Positions 1-7,522 of a stretch of DNA of 33,889 nt are shown in pieces. The notes below the pieces were generated by a model. That model was not told where the DNA came from, ran no database searches, and worked only from the letters and a program-made list of their open reading frames with translations. Numbering within the stretch: position 1 is the first letter of the stretch; every line of letters starts with the position of its first letter. The position numbers and the translations under genes are program-made. The DNA is from Bacteroidales bacterium (GTDB lineage Bacteria; Bacteroidota; Bacteroidia; Bacteroidales; UBA932). The DNA lies in assembly GCA_015060445.1 (NCBI GenBank), contig SUYL01000011.1, forward strand, positions 1-33,889, written 5' to 3'.

Positions 1-192
1 ATTTTCCTTTATGCATATGCCATTCTACGTTAGTCTGGCAAAGATAATTTCAAATCGGCGCGCTCCAAAAACCTCTGTAACTACCTAACATTCAATATTT
101 TCAAAGAACTTTTATAAATTTTTACCGGACACTAATGATCCAAAATATCAATAAAATGATATTCCACTCTTCCATTTATTTAAAAAATAAGT

Positions 193-200
193 TAAATTTG
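193..200 (+). promoter_or_regulatory. Candidate -7 promoter box upstream of the first nagA
   Basis: TAAATTTG matches the Bacteroidota -7 consensus TAnnTTTG and lies 25 bases before the chosen ATG, leaving a short leader. I see no good TTTG -33 element 19-21 bases upstream, so the call rests on the -7 box alone. The preceding 190 bases are AT-rich and contain no gene I can support. Confidence 0.4.
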
Positions 201-224
201 TATGTTATATAAAAATTGATAGAT

Positions 225-1382
225 ATGTTGACACAAATTATAAATGGAAAGATCCACACGCCACAAGGTTGGCTGAAGAACGGATCGGTAATCATTAATG
301 ACAATAAAATTCTTGAAGTTTCCAACTGTGATCTTGCCGTTGTAGGTGCCAAGATAGTTGATGCAAGGGGAATGTACATTGTTCCCGGTGGAGTTGAAAT
401 TCATGTGCACGGAGGTGGCGGAAGAGACTTTATGGAGGGTACTGAAGATGCATTCAGAACAGCCGTGGATGCACATATGCAACATGGTACGACCAGTATA
501 TTCCCTACCCTATCATCTTCAAGTATCCCTATGATCAGGGCAGCCGCACAGACAACCGAGAAACTGATGGCAGAGAAGGACAGTCCGGTTCTGGGCCTTC
601 ATCTTGAGGGGCATTACTTCAATATGAAAATGGCAGGCGGACAGATTCCTGAATATATAAAGAATCCTGATCCAAATGAGTATATTCCTCTTCTTGAGGA
701 GACAAACTGCATAAAGAGATGGGATGCATCACCAGAACTTCCTGGAGCACTCCAGTTTGGAAAATATGTCTCTTCAAAAGGAATCCTTGTTTCAGTTGCC
801 CATACCCAGGCAGAATTTGATGACATTATGGCCGGTTACGAAGCGGGCTATACACATGCAACCCACTTCTATAACGCTATGCCAGGATTCCACAAGAAGA
901 ATGAATACAAGTATGAGGGTACTGTTGAGTCAATCTACCTGATGGATGATATGACAGTTGAAGCAATTGCAGATGGAATCCACGTTCCTCCAACAATTCT
1001 GAGACTTATCTACAAAGTTAAAGGTGTTGAAAAGACTGCACTAATTACAGATGCCCTTGCATGTGCTGCAAGTGACAGCAAAACTGCATTTGATCCAAGG
1101 GTAATAATTGAGGACGGAGTATGCAAACTGGCAGACAGATCTGCCTTGGCAGGAAGTATTGCAACAATGGACCGTCTTATACAGACAATGACATTCAAGG
1201 CCGAGGTCCCTCTGTTTGATGTTTGCAGAATGATCTCAGAGACACCTGCAAAGATAATGGGTGTTTATGACAGGAAAGGTTCCCTTGAGAGGGGAAAAGA
1301 TGCTGACATCCTTCTTCTGGACAAGAATCTTGATGTTAAGGCTGTTTGGGCAATGGGTAAACTGGTAAAGAACTTTGAGTAA
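225..1382 (+). CDS. nagA: N-acetylglucosamine-6-phosphate deacetylase (active copy)
   Basis: Cytosolic amidohydrolase that deacetylates GlcNAc-6-P to glucosamine-6-P and acetate in amino-sugar catabolism. The 385-residue protein is normal family length. Metal and catalytic residues are all visible: the H-x-H pair H60/H62 (IHVHGGGG), E128 in LHLEG, H193 in VAHT, H214 in HATHFYNAM and the catalytic Asp D276 in LITDA. H253 in DGIHV corresponds to the E. coli residue donated across the dimer interface to the substrate phosphate. An in-frame TTG at 216 would add three residues. The ATG at 225 is preferred because the downstream paralogue begins with the same MLTQIINGK. The paralogue follows after 9 bases. 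No nagB or kinase gene is adjacent in the window. Family assignment is firm; the exact substrate is inferred. Confidence 0.93.
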   Translation: MLTQIINGKIHTPQGWLKNGSVIINDNKILEVSNCDLAVVGAKIVDARGMYIVPGGVEIHVHGGGGRDFMEGTEDAFRTAVDAHMQHGTTSIFPTLSSSSIPMIRAAAQTTEKLMAEKDSPVLGLHLEGHYFNMKMAGGQIPEYIKNPDPNEYIPLLEETNCIKRWDASPELPGALQFGKYVSSKGILVSVAHTQAEFDDIMAGYEAGYTHATHFYNAMPGFHKKNEYKYEGTVESIYLMDDMTVEAIADGIHVPPTILRLIYKVKGVEKTALITDALACAASDSKTAFDPRVIIEDGVCKLADRSALAGSIATMDRLIQTMTFKAEVPLFDVCRMISETPAKIMGVYDRKGSLERGKDADILLLDKNLDVKAVWAMGKLVKNFE

Positions 1383-1391
1383 AGTAATGTT

Positions 1392-2534
1392 ATGCTTACA
1401 CAAATAATCAATGGCAAAATACTTACTGCCAATGGCTGGCTGGAAGGCGGCTCCATAATCCTGAGCGATTCAAAAATTCTTGAAATTGCAAACAGTGACC
1501 TTCCAAGGGTAGGTGCAACAATAGTAGATGTAAGGGGGGACTATATCCTACCAGGGTTTGTGGCAATGAATATTCACGGCGGTGGAGGCCATGCATTCAA
1601 GGAGGGTACCCAAGAAGCATTTGACACTGCAGTAAAGACACACCTCAAACATGGTGCAACCACCATTTTCCCTACAATATACACTGCAAAGATTGAAAAG
1701 ATATACAATTCTGCAGCAGTGTGTGAGGAAATGCTGAAAGAGGGCAATTCACCTGTAAAAGGACTACATATTGCCGGACCATACTTCAACCCAAAAATGG
1801 TAAAAGGTTTTCCTGGAGCCAAGGATCCCGACAAGGAGGAGTATCTTAAGATACTTTCAGACATCTCCTGCATAAAGAGATGGGACTTGTCGCCTGAACT
1901 ACCTGGTGCTTATGAGATGGCAAAGATTCTCAAATGGAAAAACATTGTAGCTGGAATTACACATACACAGGCCGAGTTTGAAGTTGTAAGGGATGCTTTT
2001 GATGCCGGATTCAGCCATGTTTCACAGTTGTACAACTCAATGCCGGGATTCCATAAGCGTGGTGAATACAAATACGAAGGTACTGTTGAGAGTGTACTCC
2101 TTCTGGATGATATGAGTGTTGAGGTTATTGCAGATGGGAAACATCTTCCTGCCACCATTTTGAGACTTGTTTACAAACTCAAAGGTGCAGATATGATGTC
2201 ACTTGTAACTTGTGCATTGAAATATGCTGATTTCAATGGGGAACTGGAACCTGACTCAGATTTCATAATTGAGGACGGTGTGTGCAAACTTAAGGACCAC
2301 TCCTCATTGGCAGGCAGTCTTGCCACAATGGACAAGGTTGTACAGGTTGCAGTAGCAGCAGGTATTCCACTTGAGGATGCGGTAAAAATGGCATCTGCTA
2401 CCCCTGCAAAAGTGATGAACTGCTACGACAGGGTAGGTTCACTTGAAGAGGGTAAAGACGCAGATATAGTTTTAATGAATAAAGAATTGGAAGTTACTGG
2501 TGTTTGGACACAGGGTATCAGGTATAATGGTTAG
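1392..2534 (+). CDS. NagA-family paralogue with degenerate active site (probable pseudoenzyme)
   Basis: Full-length (380 residues), uninterrupted and clearly a tandem duplicate of the upstream gene: same N-terminus MLTQIINGK and shared blocks such as CIKRWD, PELPGA, PGFHK and KYEGTVES. Four residues of the metal/catalytic set are replaced. The first His of H-x-H is N60, the metal Glu is A128 (HIAGP), the second histidine ligand is Q212 (VSQLYNSM) and the catalytic Asp is C274 (LVTCAL). H62, H191 and the dimer-interface histidine H251 (DGKHL) remain. Deacetylase activity is therefore unlikely. Retention of the fold and of the interface histidine suggests a structural or regulatory partner of NagA, or a binding protein, but that is inference. 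It lies 9 bases after nagA and overlaps the next gene by 8 bases. Confidence 0.9.
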   Translation: MLTQIINGKILTANGWLEGGSIILSDSKILEIANSDLPRVGATIVDVRGDYILPGFVAMNIHGGGGHAFKEGTQEAFDTAVKTHLKHGATTIFPTIYTAKIEKIYNSAAVCEEMLKEGNSPVKGLHIAGPYFNPKMVKGFPGAKDPDKEEYLKILSDISCIKRWDLSPELPGAYEMAKILKWKNIVAGITHTQAEFEVVRDAFDAGFSHVSQLYNSMPGFHKRGEYKYEGTVESVLLLDDMSVEVIADGKHLPATILRLVYKLKGADMMSLVTCALKYADFNGELEPDSDFIIEDGVCKLKDHSSLAGSLATMDKVVQVAVAAGIPLEDAVKMASATPAKVMNCYDRVGSLEEGKDADIVLMNKELEVTGVWTQGIRYNG

Positions 2535-3495
2535 AGCAAGTTTCCTGCTGGTTTTTCTGCTGTGCATGATTTCATGCTCGTCTCCACTTGAAAAATCGGT
2601 CCTTTCACCTTTGACATCCAAAGAATTGGATAAAGTTGCCGGGGAGGATGCATCATTCCTGGCAACTTATTCTATTGTAGAGGAGAAATCCAACTACATC
2701 CATACACCAGCAGATTCTGCCAGGTGGAAAGCAATTACATACAAAAGGCTCCACTCCTATATTACAACTATAAAGAGTGCAGAACTAAACTCCCCCCTTT
2801 TCACACAGTTGAGGGAGAAATGGGAAAAGATCTACAACAGCAACAACTATAAGGTTGACAGCACAATTTTATATTGGAACAACTACCTGAAAACCAATTC
2901 ACCGGACTCTCTTATATCAATACAATATGAAGGGGCAGAGACTGAAAGGATAAGGAACAGGAACAAACAGATTGACACACTTGTAAAGGCAAAATTACGT
3001 CTGAAACCTCTCAAGTTTCCCATAGACTCTGTAAAACTGCTCTACTCCCTTGCATCTGCAGAGATGAGTCCCATATACTATTACCCTTTCAATGGTGAAT
3101 TGAACCATATCAACTACAGGAAGAGACTCAAGGATGACGTTCTTGTAAAGGTATTCCCGTATCTCCTCCCAAACATAAAGAAAAGGGTTGCAGAAGGTGA
3201 TTCATCTGTACTGTTCCAATACACCGTACATTCGGTTTACTCTTCAGGCAAGTGCTACAGTACAGATTCCCTCAATAAAGATCTTCCCAAGAGTGTAATG
3301 CAGTACAACTCATCTAAAGCGGCAGCAGTTGACGGTCAGCCGTTTGATGAACTCTATTACAGGGAGAAAATAATAAAGGAACTGATAAACCCTTCTTTCA
3401 TTCCGCAAAGTGCATATATAAAGATTAATGCAGAGCAATATTACCGCCAGATAGACTCCCTGGTTTTCAGTTACACAAACCTCAATGGAGAGTGA
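2527..3495 (+). CDS. Putative lipoprotein of unknown function
   Basis: I do not recognise the family. The 322-residue protein starts with a short charged N-terminus (MVRAS), a hydrophobic stretch to residue 16 and C17 followed by SSP, which fits a Bacteroidota lipoprotein signal. The mature part is hydrophilic, probably helical, rich in Tyr, Lys and Ser, with no repeats or metal motifs that I can see. An in-frame GTG at 2500 would add nine non-signal residues. The ATG at 2527 is preferred because it places the hydrophobic segment at the N-terminus. The start lies inside the end of the nagA paralogue (8-base overlap), so translation is probably coupled. The 3' end overlaps the convergent cyclo-ligase gene by 25 bases. 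Confidence 0.75.
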   Translation: MVRASFLLVFLLCMISCSSPLEKSVLSPLTSKELDKVAGEDASFLATYSIVEEKSNYIHTPADSARWKAITYKRLHSYITTIKSAELNSPLFTQLREKWEKIYNSNNYKVDSTILYWNNYLKTNSPDSLISIQYEGAETERIRNRNKQIDTLVKAKLRLKPLKFPIDSVKLLYSLASAEMSPIYYYPFNGELNHINYRKRLKDDVLVKVFPYLLPNIKKRVAEGDSSVLFQYTVHSVYSSGKCYSTDSLNKDLPKSVMQYNSSKAAAVDGQPFDELYYREKIIKELINPSFIPQSAYIKINAEQYYRQIDSLVFSYTNLNGE

Positions 3496-4049
3496 TACAC
3501 CTGTTTGTCTGTAATTACCATATCCAGTGGAGAATCAAAAGGTTCACAAGGAATCTCGTCAATTATCTGGAAATGGAATCCTATACCTATCTTTTTGCAA
3601 GCCATATTTGGAAGCAGCCTGTCATAAAAACCTTTTCCCCGCCCCATCCTGTTGCAACGGGAATCAAATGCAACCCCAGGAATAATGGCAAGGTCAACCT
3701 CTCCGGGAGATACAGGTTCCCCTTCAGGTTCAAGAATATTCATATAGCCATCCTGCATCAGGTTGGGAACAAACTCTTTCAGCACAAGATTTTCCCCATC
3801 TACCACAGGGAGTAGAACCCTTTTGCTTCCCGACAGCCGGTTGCTGAGGGAATGCAGTAGAGTTGATGTATCAACTTCATCGGGAAGAGCGTGGTACAGA
3901 AGGATAGTGCCGGCATTGGAAATTTCTTCCAATTGGAGCACCTTTTGCTGTACAATTGAAGAGAGGGCACACCTCTCCTGTTCCGCAACAGAGTTCTTGA
4001 GGAGCCTGATCTTTTTCCTCAAATCCCTTTTTTTCTCCTTCAAAAGCAT
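3471..4049 (-). CDS. 5-formyltetrahydrofolate cyclo-ligase
   Basis: ATP-dependent conversion of 5-formyl-THF to 5,10-methenyl-THF (MTHFS/YgfA family) in the cytosol. The 192-residue length is typical. It shows the N-terminal basic KKRDLRKKIR segment, the LYHALPDEVDT block that contacts folate, IIPGVAFD, and the ATP-binding glycine-rich loop RMGRGKGFYDR at residues 134-144. The ATG at 4049 is used. The reading frame extends to a TTG at 4058, but that would overlap the marC stop. The gene starts one base after the marC stop codon, so the two are probably cotranscribed. The 3' end runs 25 bases into the convergent lipoprotein gene. Confidence 0.9.
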   Translation of the reverse strand: MLLKEKKRDLRKKIRLLKNSVAEQERCALSSIVQQKVLQLEEISNAGTILLYHALPDEVDTSTLLHSLSNRLSGSKRVLLPVVDGENLVLKEFVPNLMQDGYMNILEPEGEPVSPGEVDLAIIPGVAFDSRCNRMGRGKGFYDRLLPNMACKKIGIGFHFQIIDEIPCEPFDSPLDMVITDKQVYHSPLRFV

Positions 4050-4050
4050 A

Positions 4051-4689
4051 TCAACCAAGGAATGAGTTTATGAAAGGCCTTATACCGGCAAGGAAAAATT
4101 CAACTGCAATAACCATAATTATAAGTCCCATAATCCTGAGCATTACATTTATACCGGTTTCGCCAAGATATTTTACAATTTTGGTTGAAAAGGCAAATAT
4201 TATGTAACTGAGTACAAGTACCACAACAACTGAAACCACAAATGCAATCTTCAGGGGTATAGTTGAAGCATCCTCCATAAGTACTATTGCATTGGTTATG
4301 GCACCGGGACCGCAAAGCATAGGGATTGCCAAAGGGGTAATTGCAATATCTTTGGCCGCCTTATGTATCTCATCCTTTCCCCCTTTAATGGGTGAAAGGC
4401 GGGCATTAAGCATGTCAAAACCTACAATAAAGAAAATTGCACCACCTACAATCCTGAAACTGTCAACCGAGATTCCAAAGAATTTGAACAGGAACTGCCC
4501 TGAAAATGCAAAACCCAGAAGAATAAGAAGTGCGGCAAAAACAGCCCTGCTTGCTATGAGCAGTTTTTCCTTGGTGCCAATTTGAGAAGTAAGGCTTAGA
4601 AAAACAGGAAGGATGCTTATTGGATTAATTAGTGTAAAGAAAGATGTAAATACCAATAAGGCGTACGAAATTACTGAATTCTGCTCCAT
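4051..4689 (-). CDS. MarC-family integral membrane protein
   Basis: The 212-residue polytopic protein has about six hydrophobic segments and family-typical blocks: TLINPISILPVFLSLT near the N-terminus, GGAIFFIVGFDML, then ITPLAIPMLCGPGAITN. MarC/UPF0056 proteins are inner-membrane proteins whose transport substrate is not established. The E. coli name reflects an early and disputed link to multiple antibiotic resistance. The ATG at 4689 (MEQNSV) is chosen. The longer frame to 4740 would add 17 residues and run through the predicted promoter. It sits upstream of the folate cyclo-ligase gene and diverges from the WYL regulator gene. Confidence 0.87.
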   Translation of the reverse strand: MEQNSVISYALLVFTSFFTLINPISILPVFLSLTSQIGTKEKLLIASRAVFAALLILLGFAFSGQFLFKFFGISVDSFRIVGGAIFFIVGFDMLNARLSPIKGGKDEIHKAAKDIAITPLAIPMLCGPGAITNAIVLMEDASTIPLKIAFVVSVVVVLVLSYIIFAFSTKIVKYLGETGINVMLRIMGLIIMVIAVEFFLAGIRPFINSFLG

Positions 4690-4735
4690 TGGAGATTTAT
4701 TTTTTATGACATTTATAGATAAATTCCCTATACAA

Positions 4736-4750
4736 CGCAAAAACTTTGCG
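4736..4750. promoter_or_regulatory. Palindromic candidate operator between divergent promoters
   Basis: CGCAAAAACTTTGCG is a perfect 6-bp inverted repeat with a 3-base centre. Read on the + strand its right arm supplies TTTG (4745-4748), the -33 element for the WYL operon. Read on the - strand its left arm supplies TTTG (4741-4738), 20 bases upstream of TATAAATG, a weaker -7 candidate for marC. A protein bound here would cover both promoters. The neighbouring WYL regulator is the obvious candidate ligand; this is inference. Confidence 0.5.
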
Positions 4751-4777
4751 CTATAAAGATAGTAATTATTATATTTG
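4745..4777 (+). promoter_or_regulatory. Bacteroidota-type promoter of the WYL-acetyltransferase-WYL operon
   Basis: TTTG at 4745-4748 and TATATTTG at 4770-4777 are separated by 21 bases, matching the TTTG / TAnnTTTG architecture of the Bacteroidota primary sigma factor. Transcription would start near 4783, a few bases before the ATG at 4800. Confidence 0.65.
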
Positions 4778-4799
4778 TATAGGAAAAAAATTTAATGTT

Positions 4800-5900
4800 A
4801 TGAGCAATTTTTCCAATGCCGTACTAAGACACAAGACTATAGATGCATGCCTGAGGGACACCAGCCGCAAATATACCTTGCTCGACCTCATAAATGCATG
4901 TACTGCTGCAATTAAGGAGAAATACGGTTCCAAAGTGGGAGCCAAGTATAAAGTTTCCGTACGTTCTCTCCAGTTGGACATTCAGATTATGAGAGACAAA
5001 CACAAAGGGTACGGAGCCCCCATTATAGTATATGAACACAAATACTACAAGTACAAGGATCCCAATTATTCAATAGAAAAATCCAGACTTGGTAAGGAGG
5101 CCCTTAACCAGGTGGCTGAACTCATTGCCAATCTCAACCAGTACTCCTCTTTCAGGGAACTTGCAAAACTGAAGAACATATCCCAGATACTTGAAGAGGA
5201 GATTACATCAAAACTCCACAGACGTGACAGTGTTATAGAGAATGAAGAGAGGAAAGACCCTCTGGGGCTGGAATATTTTGACACAATTTACGATGCAATC
5301 ACAAACAGGAAGGCTCTCTGCATAGGTTATTTTTCCTCAAGGTCAAACAATATCATGAGCATCATTTTCTACCCTTTCTATCTTAAGGAGTACAAAGGGA
5401 GATGGTATGCACTCGGTTACAAGGACGGGTTAAACGGAGTATACAAACTTCCACTTGACAGAATAAGGGACTACTCTTATTCTATTCTTCCGTTTCCTTC
5501 AGAATATTCCTTTAATCCCGACGAATATTTCCGGGACATTATAGGTGTCACAAAATTGTCGGGAGAACCGAGGGAAATAAGATACCTTGTAAAGAACAGG
5601 CTCGCCCCGTTCATTAAGAAGAATCCTCTGCACCATTCGCAGAAAATAGCATATCTGCATGAAAACGGTGATATGGAGTTTACAATAAAGATTATTCCAA
5701 ACAGGGAGTTCTATAACCTAATCTTTGACTATCAGCCGCATATACAGGTTATTTCACCAAGGGAAATAGGCCTCCAGGCCAATGAAAGGGTACTGGAAGT
5801 TGTATCCCAATTGCCGGATTACACCCTTGTAAAACAAAAGGATGAGACACCGCAGGCTGACTTGTGGGACAACGGAGACAATTTATTTTCAAACTTATAG
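4800..5900 (+). CDS. WYL-domain transcriptional regulator
   Basis: The 366-residue protein has an N-terminal DNA-binding region (residues about 8-75, LRHKTIDACL ... SVRSLQLDIQIMRD) and a C-terminal WYL domain. The latter is recognised by FYPFYLKEYKGRWYALGY and the following KLPLDRIRDY, around residues 200-240. Such proteins are ligand-responsive DNA-binding regulators, often binding nucleotides or nucleic acid. In this copy the WYL signature reads W-Y-A. The ATG at 4800 lies downstream of the promoter at 4745-4777. An upstream in-frame TTG at 4746 falls inside that promoter and is rejected. The acetyltransferase gene follows after 4 bases. Autoregulation through the palindrome at 4736-4750 is plausible but unproven. 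Confidence 0.85.
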   Translation: MSNFSNAVLRHKTIDACLRDTSRKYTLLDLINACTAAIKEKYGSKVGAKYKVSVRSLQLDIQIMRDKHKGYGAPIIVYEHKYYKYKDPNYSIEKSRLGKEALNQVAELIANLNQYSSFRELAKLKNISQILEEEITSKLHRRDSVIENEERKDPLGLEYFDTIYDAITNRKALCIGYFSSRSNNIMSIIFYPFYLKEYKGRWYALGYKDGLNGVYKLPLDRIRDYSYSILPFPSEYSFNPDEYFRDIIGVTKLSGEPREIRYLVKNRLAPFIKKNPLHHSQKIAYLHENGDMEFTIKIIPNREFYNLIFDYQPHIQVISPREIGLQANERVLEVVSQLPDYTLVKQKDETPQADLWDNGDNLFSNL

Positions 5901-5904
5901 CATT

Positions 5905-6579
5905 ATGAATTCAAATACCAGAACAATTATCAATCTTAATACCTGGGAGAGAGCAAAAAGTTATGAGTTTTACAAAAACTTCATCAATCCGCAGGTATGC
6001 ATAACAGCAGAGGTAGAGTGTACTGCCGCTTACGAGGATTGCAAGGAGAACAAAAGGTCATTTTTCCGCAAATATGTATATGCAATTCTCCGCTCTGTCA
6101 ATGACATAAAGGAGTTGAAATACCGTATTGAGGTTAAGGACGGCGAGGAACAGATTGTATTATATGACAAAATTTCATTGTTGACACCTGTTAAAATCAA
6201 CAGCAGCGGTGAATTTACAACAATAAAGGTCCCTTATCATCTCACATTTGAGAAGTTCAATGCAGTAATGGATGAAATTATGGATGGTGTTGACAAAGAG
6301 GTTTCCGAGCCTTATTATCAGGAAGAGGAGAGTGACAAAAGGGGATTTTGTGATGTAGTGCTGGTAAGCGCACTGCCCGACCTCCATTTCACCAGCATCT
6401 CCCCTACCCAATCTTACAGTCACGGATCAAGAAAACCAATAATAAATGTAGGAAAGGCAGTTATGAAGGAGGGGAAGATGATGATGCCAATAGCAATTGC
6501 ATTCCATCACGGTTTGTGTGACGGTTTCCATATAAGCAGTTTCTACAGCAAAGTTGAAGAATATCTCAAGAACCTGTAG
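5905..6579 (+). CDS. Chloramphenicol acetyltransferase-like acyltransferase
   Basis: The 224-residue protein is the length of a CAT monomer. It carries the superfamily catalytic signature H-H-x-x-x-D-G as HHGLCDGFH at residues 201-209. H202 would be the base and D206 its structural partner. Earlier blocks (NLNTWERAKSYEFYKNF near the N-terminus, VSALPDLHFTSI around residue 160) also follow CAT order. Classical CATs transfer acetyl from acetyl-CoA to chloramphenicol, but many chromosomal homologues have unknown acceptors, so resistance should not be assumed. The gene is sandwiched between two WYL regulator genes with gaps of 4 and 3 bases, implying one operon and tight control by those regulators. 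Confidence 0.85.
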   Translation: MNSNTRTIINLNTWERAKSYEFYKNFINPQVCITAEVECTAAYEDCKENKRSFFRKYVYAILRSVNDIKELKYRIEVKDGEEQIVLYDKISLLTPVKINSSGEFTTIKVPYHLTFEKFNAVMDEIMDGVDKEVSEPYYQEEESDKRGFCDVVLVSALPDLHFTSISPTQSYSHGSRKPIINVGKAVMKEGKMMMPIAIAFHHGLCDGFHISSFYSKVEEYLKNL

Positions 6580-6582
6580 ATT

Positions 6583-7485
6583 ATGGACCAGCCAAAGATA
6601 GAGAGGGTGCTGCGTCTAATGATGATGCTTACATCCAACAACAGATATACCATAGAAGAGTTGGGGGAGAAACTGGAAACCTCTCCCCGCACAATATACC
6701 GTTATCTTGACACATTTAAGGAGGCTGGTTTTGTAGTGTCAAAAAAGGGGGACTATTTCAGGCTCGACAGGAAGTCGAGATATTTCAAGGATATCTCACA
6801 ACTTGTCCACTTTACTGAAGAGGAGGCATATATTCTCAACTCTGCAATTGAAAGTCTGGACCCTACAAATGCCATAAAGCAGAACCTCAAGGCCAAACTC
6901 GCCTCCATTTATGATTTCAAGATGCTGGCAGAATGTGTTGTTAAAGGTGATAACGCAAGGAATGTAAATGCCATTATAGAGGCAATAGAAAACAGGAAGC
7001 AGATTATCCTGCACAATTACACCTCTGCCCACAGCAGGCAAGTGTCTGACCGCATTGTGGAACCAATGTCATTTACAACAAATTACATTCAGGTGTGGGC
7101 TTACGAGGTATCATCGGGAAGAAACAAACTGTTCAAACTCTCCAGAATTGGGAAGGTGGAAATTCTTGATAAAGAGTGGGAATTTGAGCAGGAGCATAAG
7201 GAGGGGCTGATGGACCTCTTCAGGATAAACAGTTTTGAACAGATACCTATAAAATTGAAACTTGGTTTGAGGGCAGCATCTCTCCTTGTAGAGGAGTACC
7301 CTCTGGGAGAAAAGTACATCTCCCCTCTTCCCGACGACCCATCCCATTTTATCCTTGATACCTGGGTTTGCGGATATGAAGGTGTGGGAAGATTTGTCCT
7401 TGGGTTGCTGGATGACATAGAGATTATTGAGGGGGACGGGCTCAAGGCATTCCTAAAAGAGAGGATGTCTCTGGCTAAATATTAA
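6583..7485 (+). CDS. HTH and WYL-domain transcriptional regulator
   Basis: The 300-residue protein has an N-terminal winged-helix DeoR/HTH_11-like domain (residues about 5-60, IERVLRLMMMLTSNNRYTIE, then TSPRTIYRYLDTFKEAGF). A WYL-type ligand domain follows: PMSFTTNYIQVWAYE, then KLFKLSRIGKVEIL, around residues 160-210. It differs in length and HTH type from the WYL protein two genes upstream, so the pair is not a recent duplication. It is the last gene of the operon. An inverted repeat with a T-rich tail begins directly at its stop codon. Target and ligand are unknown. Confidence 0.85.
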   Translation: MDQPKIERVLRLMMMLTSNNRYTIEELGEKLETSPRTIYRYLDTFKEAGFVVSKKGDYFRLDRKSRYFKDISQLVHFTEEEAYILNSAIESLDPTNAIKQNLKAKLASIYDFKMLAECVVKGDNARNVNAIIEAIENRKQIILHNYTSAHSRQVSDRIVEPMSFTTNYIQVWAYEVSSGRNKLFKLSRIGKVEILDKEWEFEQEHKEGLMDLFRINSFEQIPIKLKLGLRAASLLVEEYPLGEKYISPLPDDPSHFILDTWVCGYEGVGRFVLGLLDDIEIIEGDGLKAFLKERMSLAKY

Positions 7486-7522
7486 GAAAAAGGGCTTCAG
7501 ATTACCTGTAGCCCTTCTTTTT
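7486..7522. terminator. Bidirectional intrinsic terminator
   Basis: AGGGCT (7491-7496) pairs with AGCCCT (7510-7515) across a 13-base loop. The right arm is followed by TCTTTTT, and the left arm is preceded by an A-rich run that reads as T-rich on the - strand. It can end the WYL operon (+) and the HAD gene (-), whose last codons it overlaps. Confidence 0.6.

Noticed and set aside
10-20. TATGCATATGC occurs here and again at about 33873-33883 near the other window end
   Set aside because: An 11-base AT-rich palindromic word is easily shared by chance; neither flank extends the match, so no long repeat or circular join is supported.
1-33. Frame 1 reads ten codons to a TAG, possibly the tail of an upstream gene
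   Set aside because: Too short to identify and no supporting context; it may be chance.
216-224. Longer TTG start for nagA, and similar TTG or GTG extensions of other genes (2500, 4058, 4740, 4746, 5842, 8410, 19624, 30240)
   Set aside because: They run through promoters or neighbouring genes, or bury signal peptides; internal ATG codons agree better with family N-termini.
5905-6579. Calling the CAT-like gene a chloramphenicol resistance determinant
   Set aside because: The catalytic motif shows the fold and chemistry only; chromosomal operon context with WYL regulators gives no evidence for chloramphenicol as acceptor.
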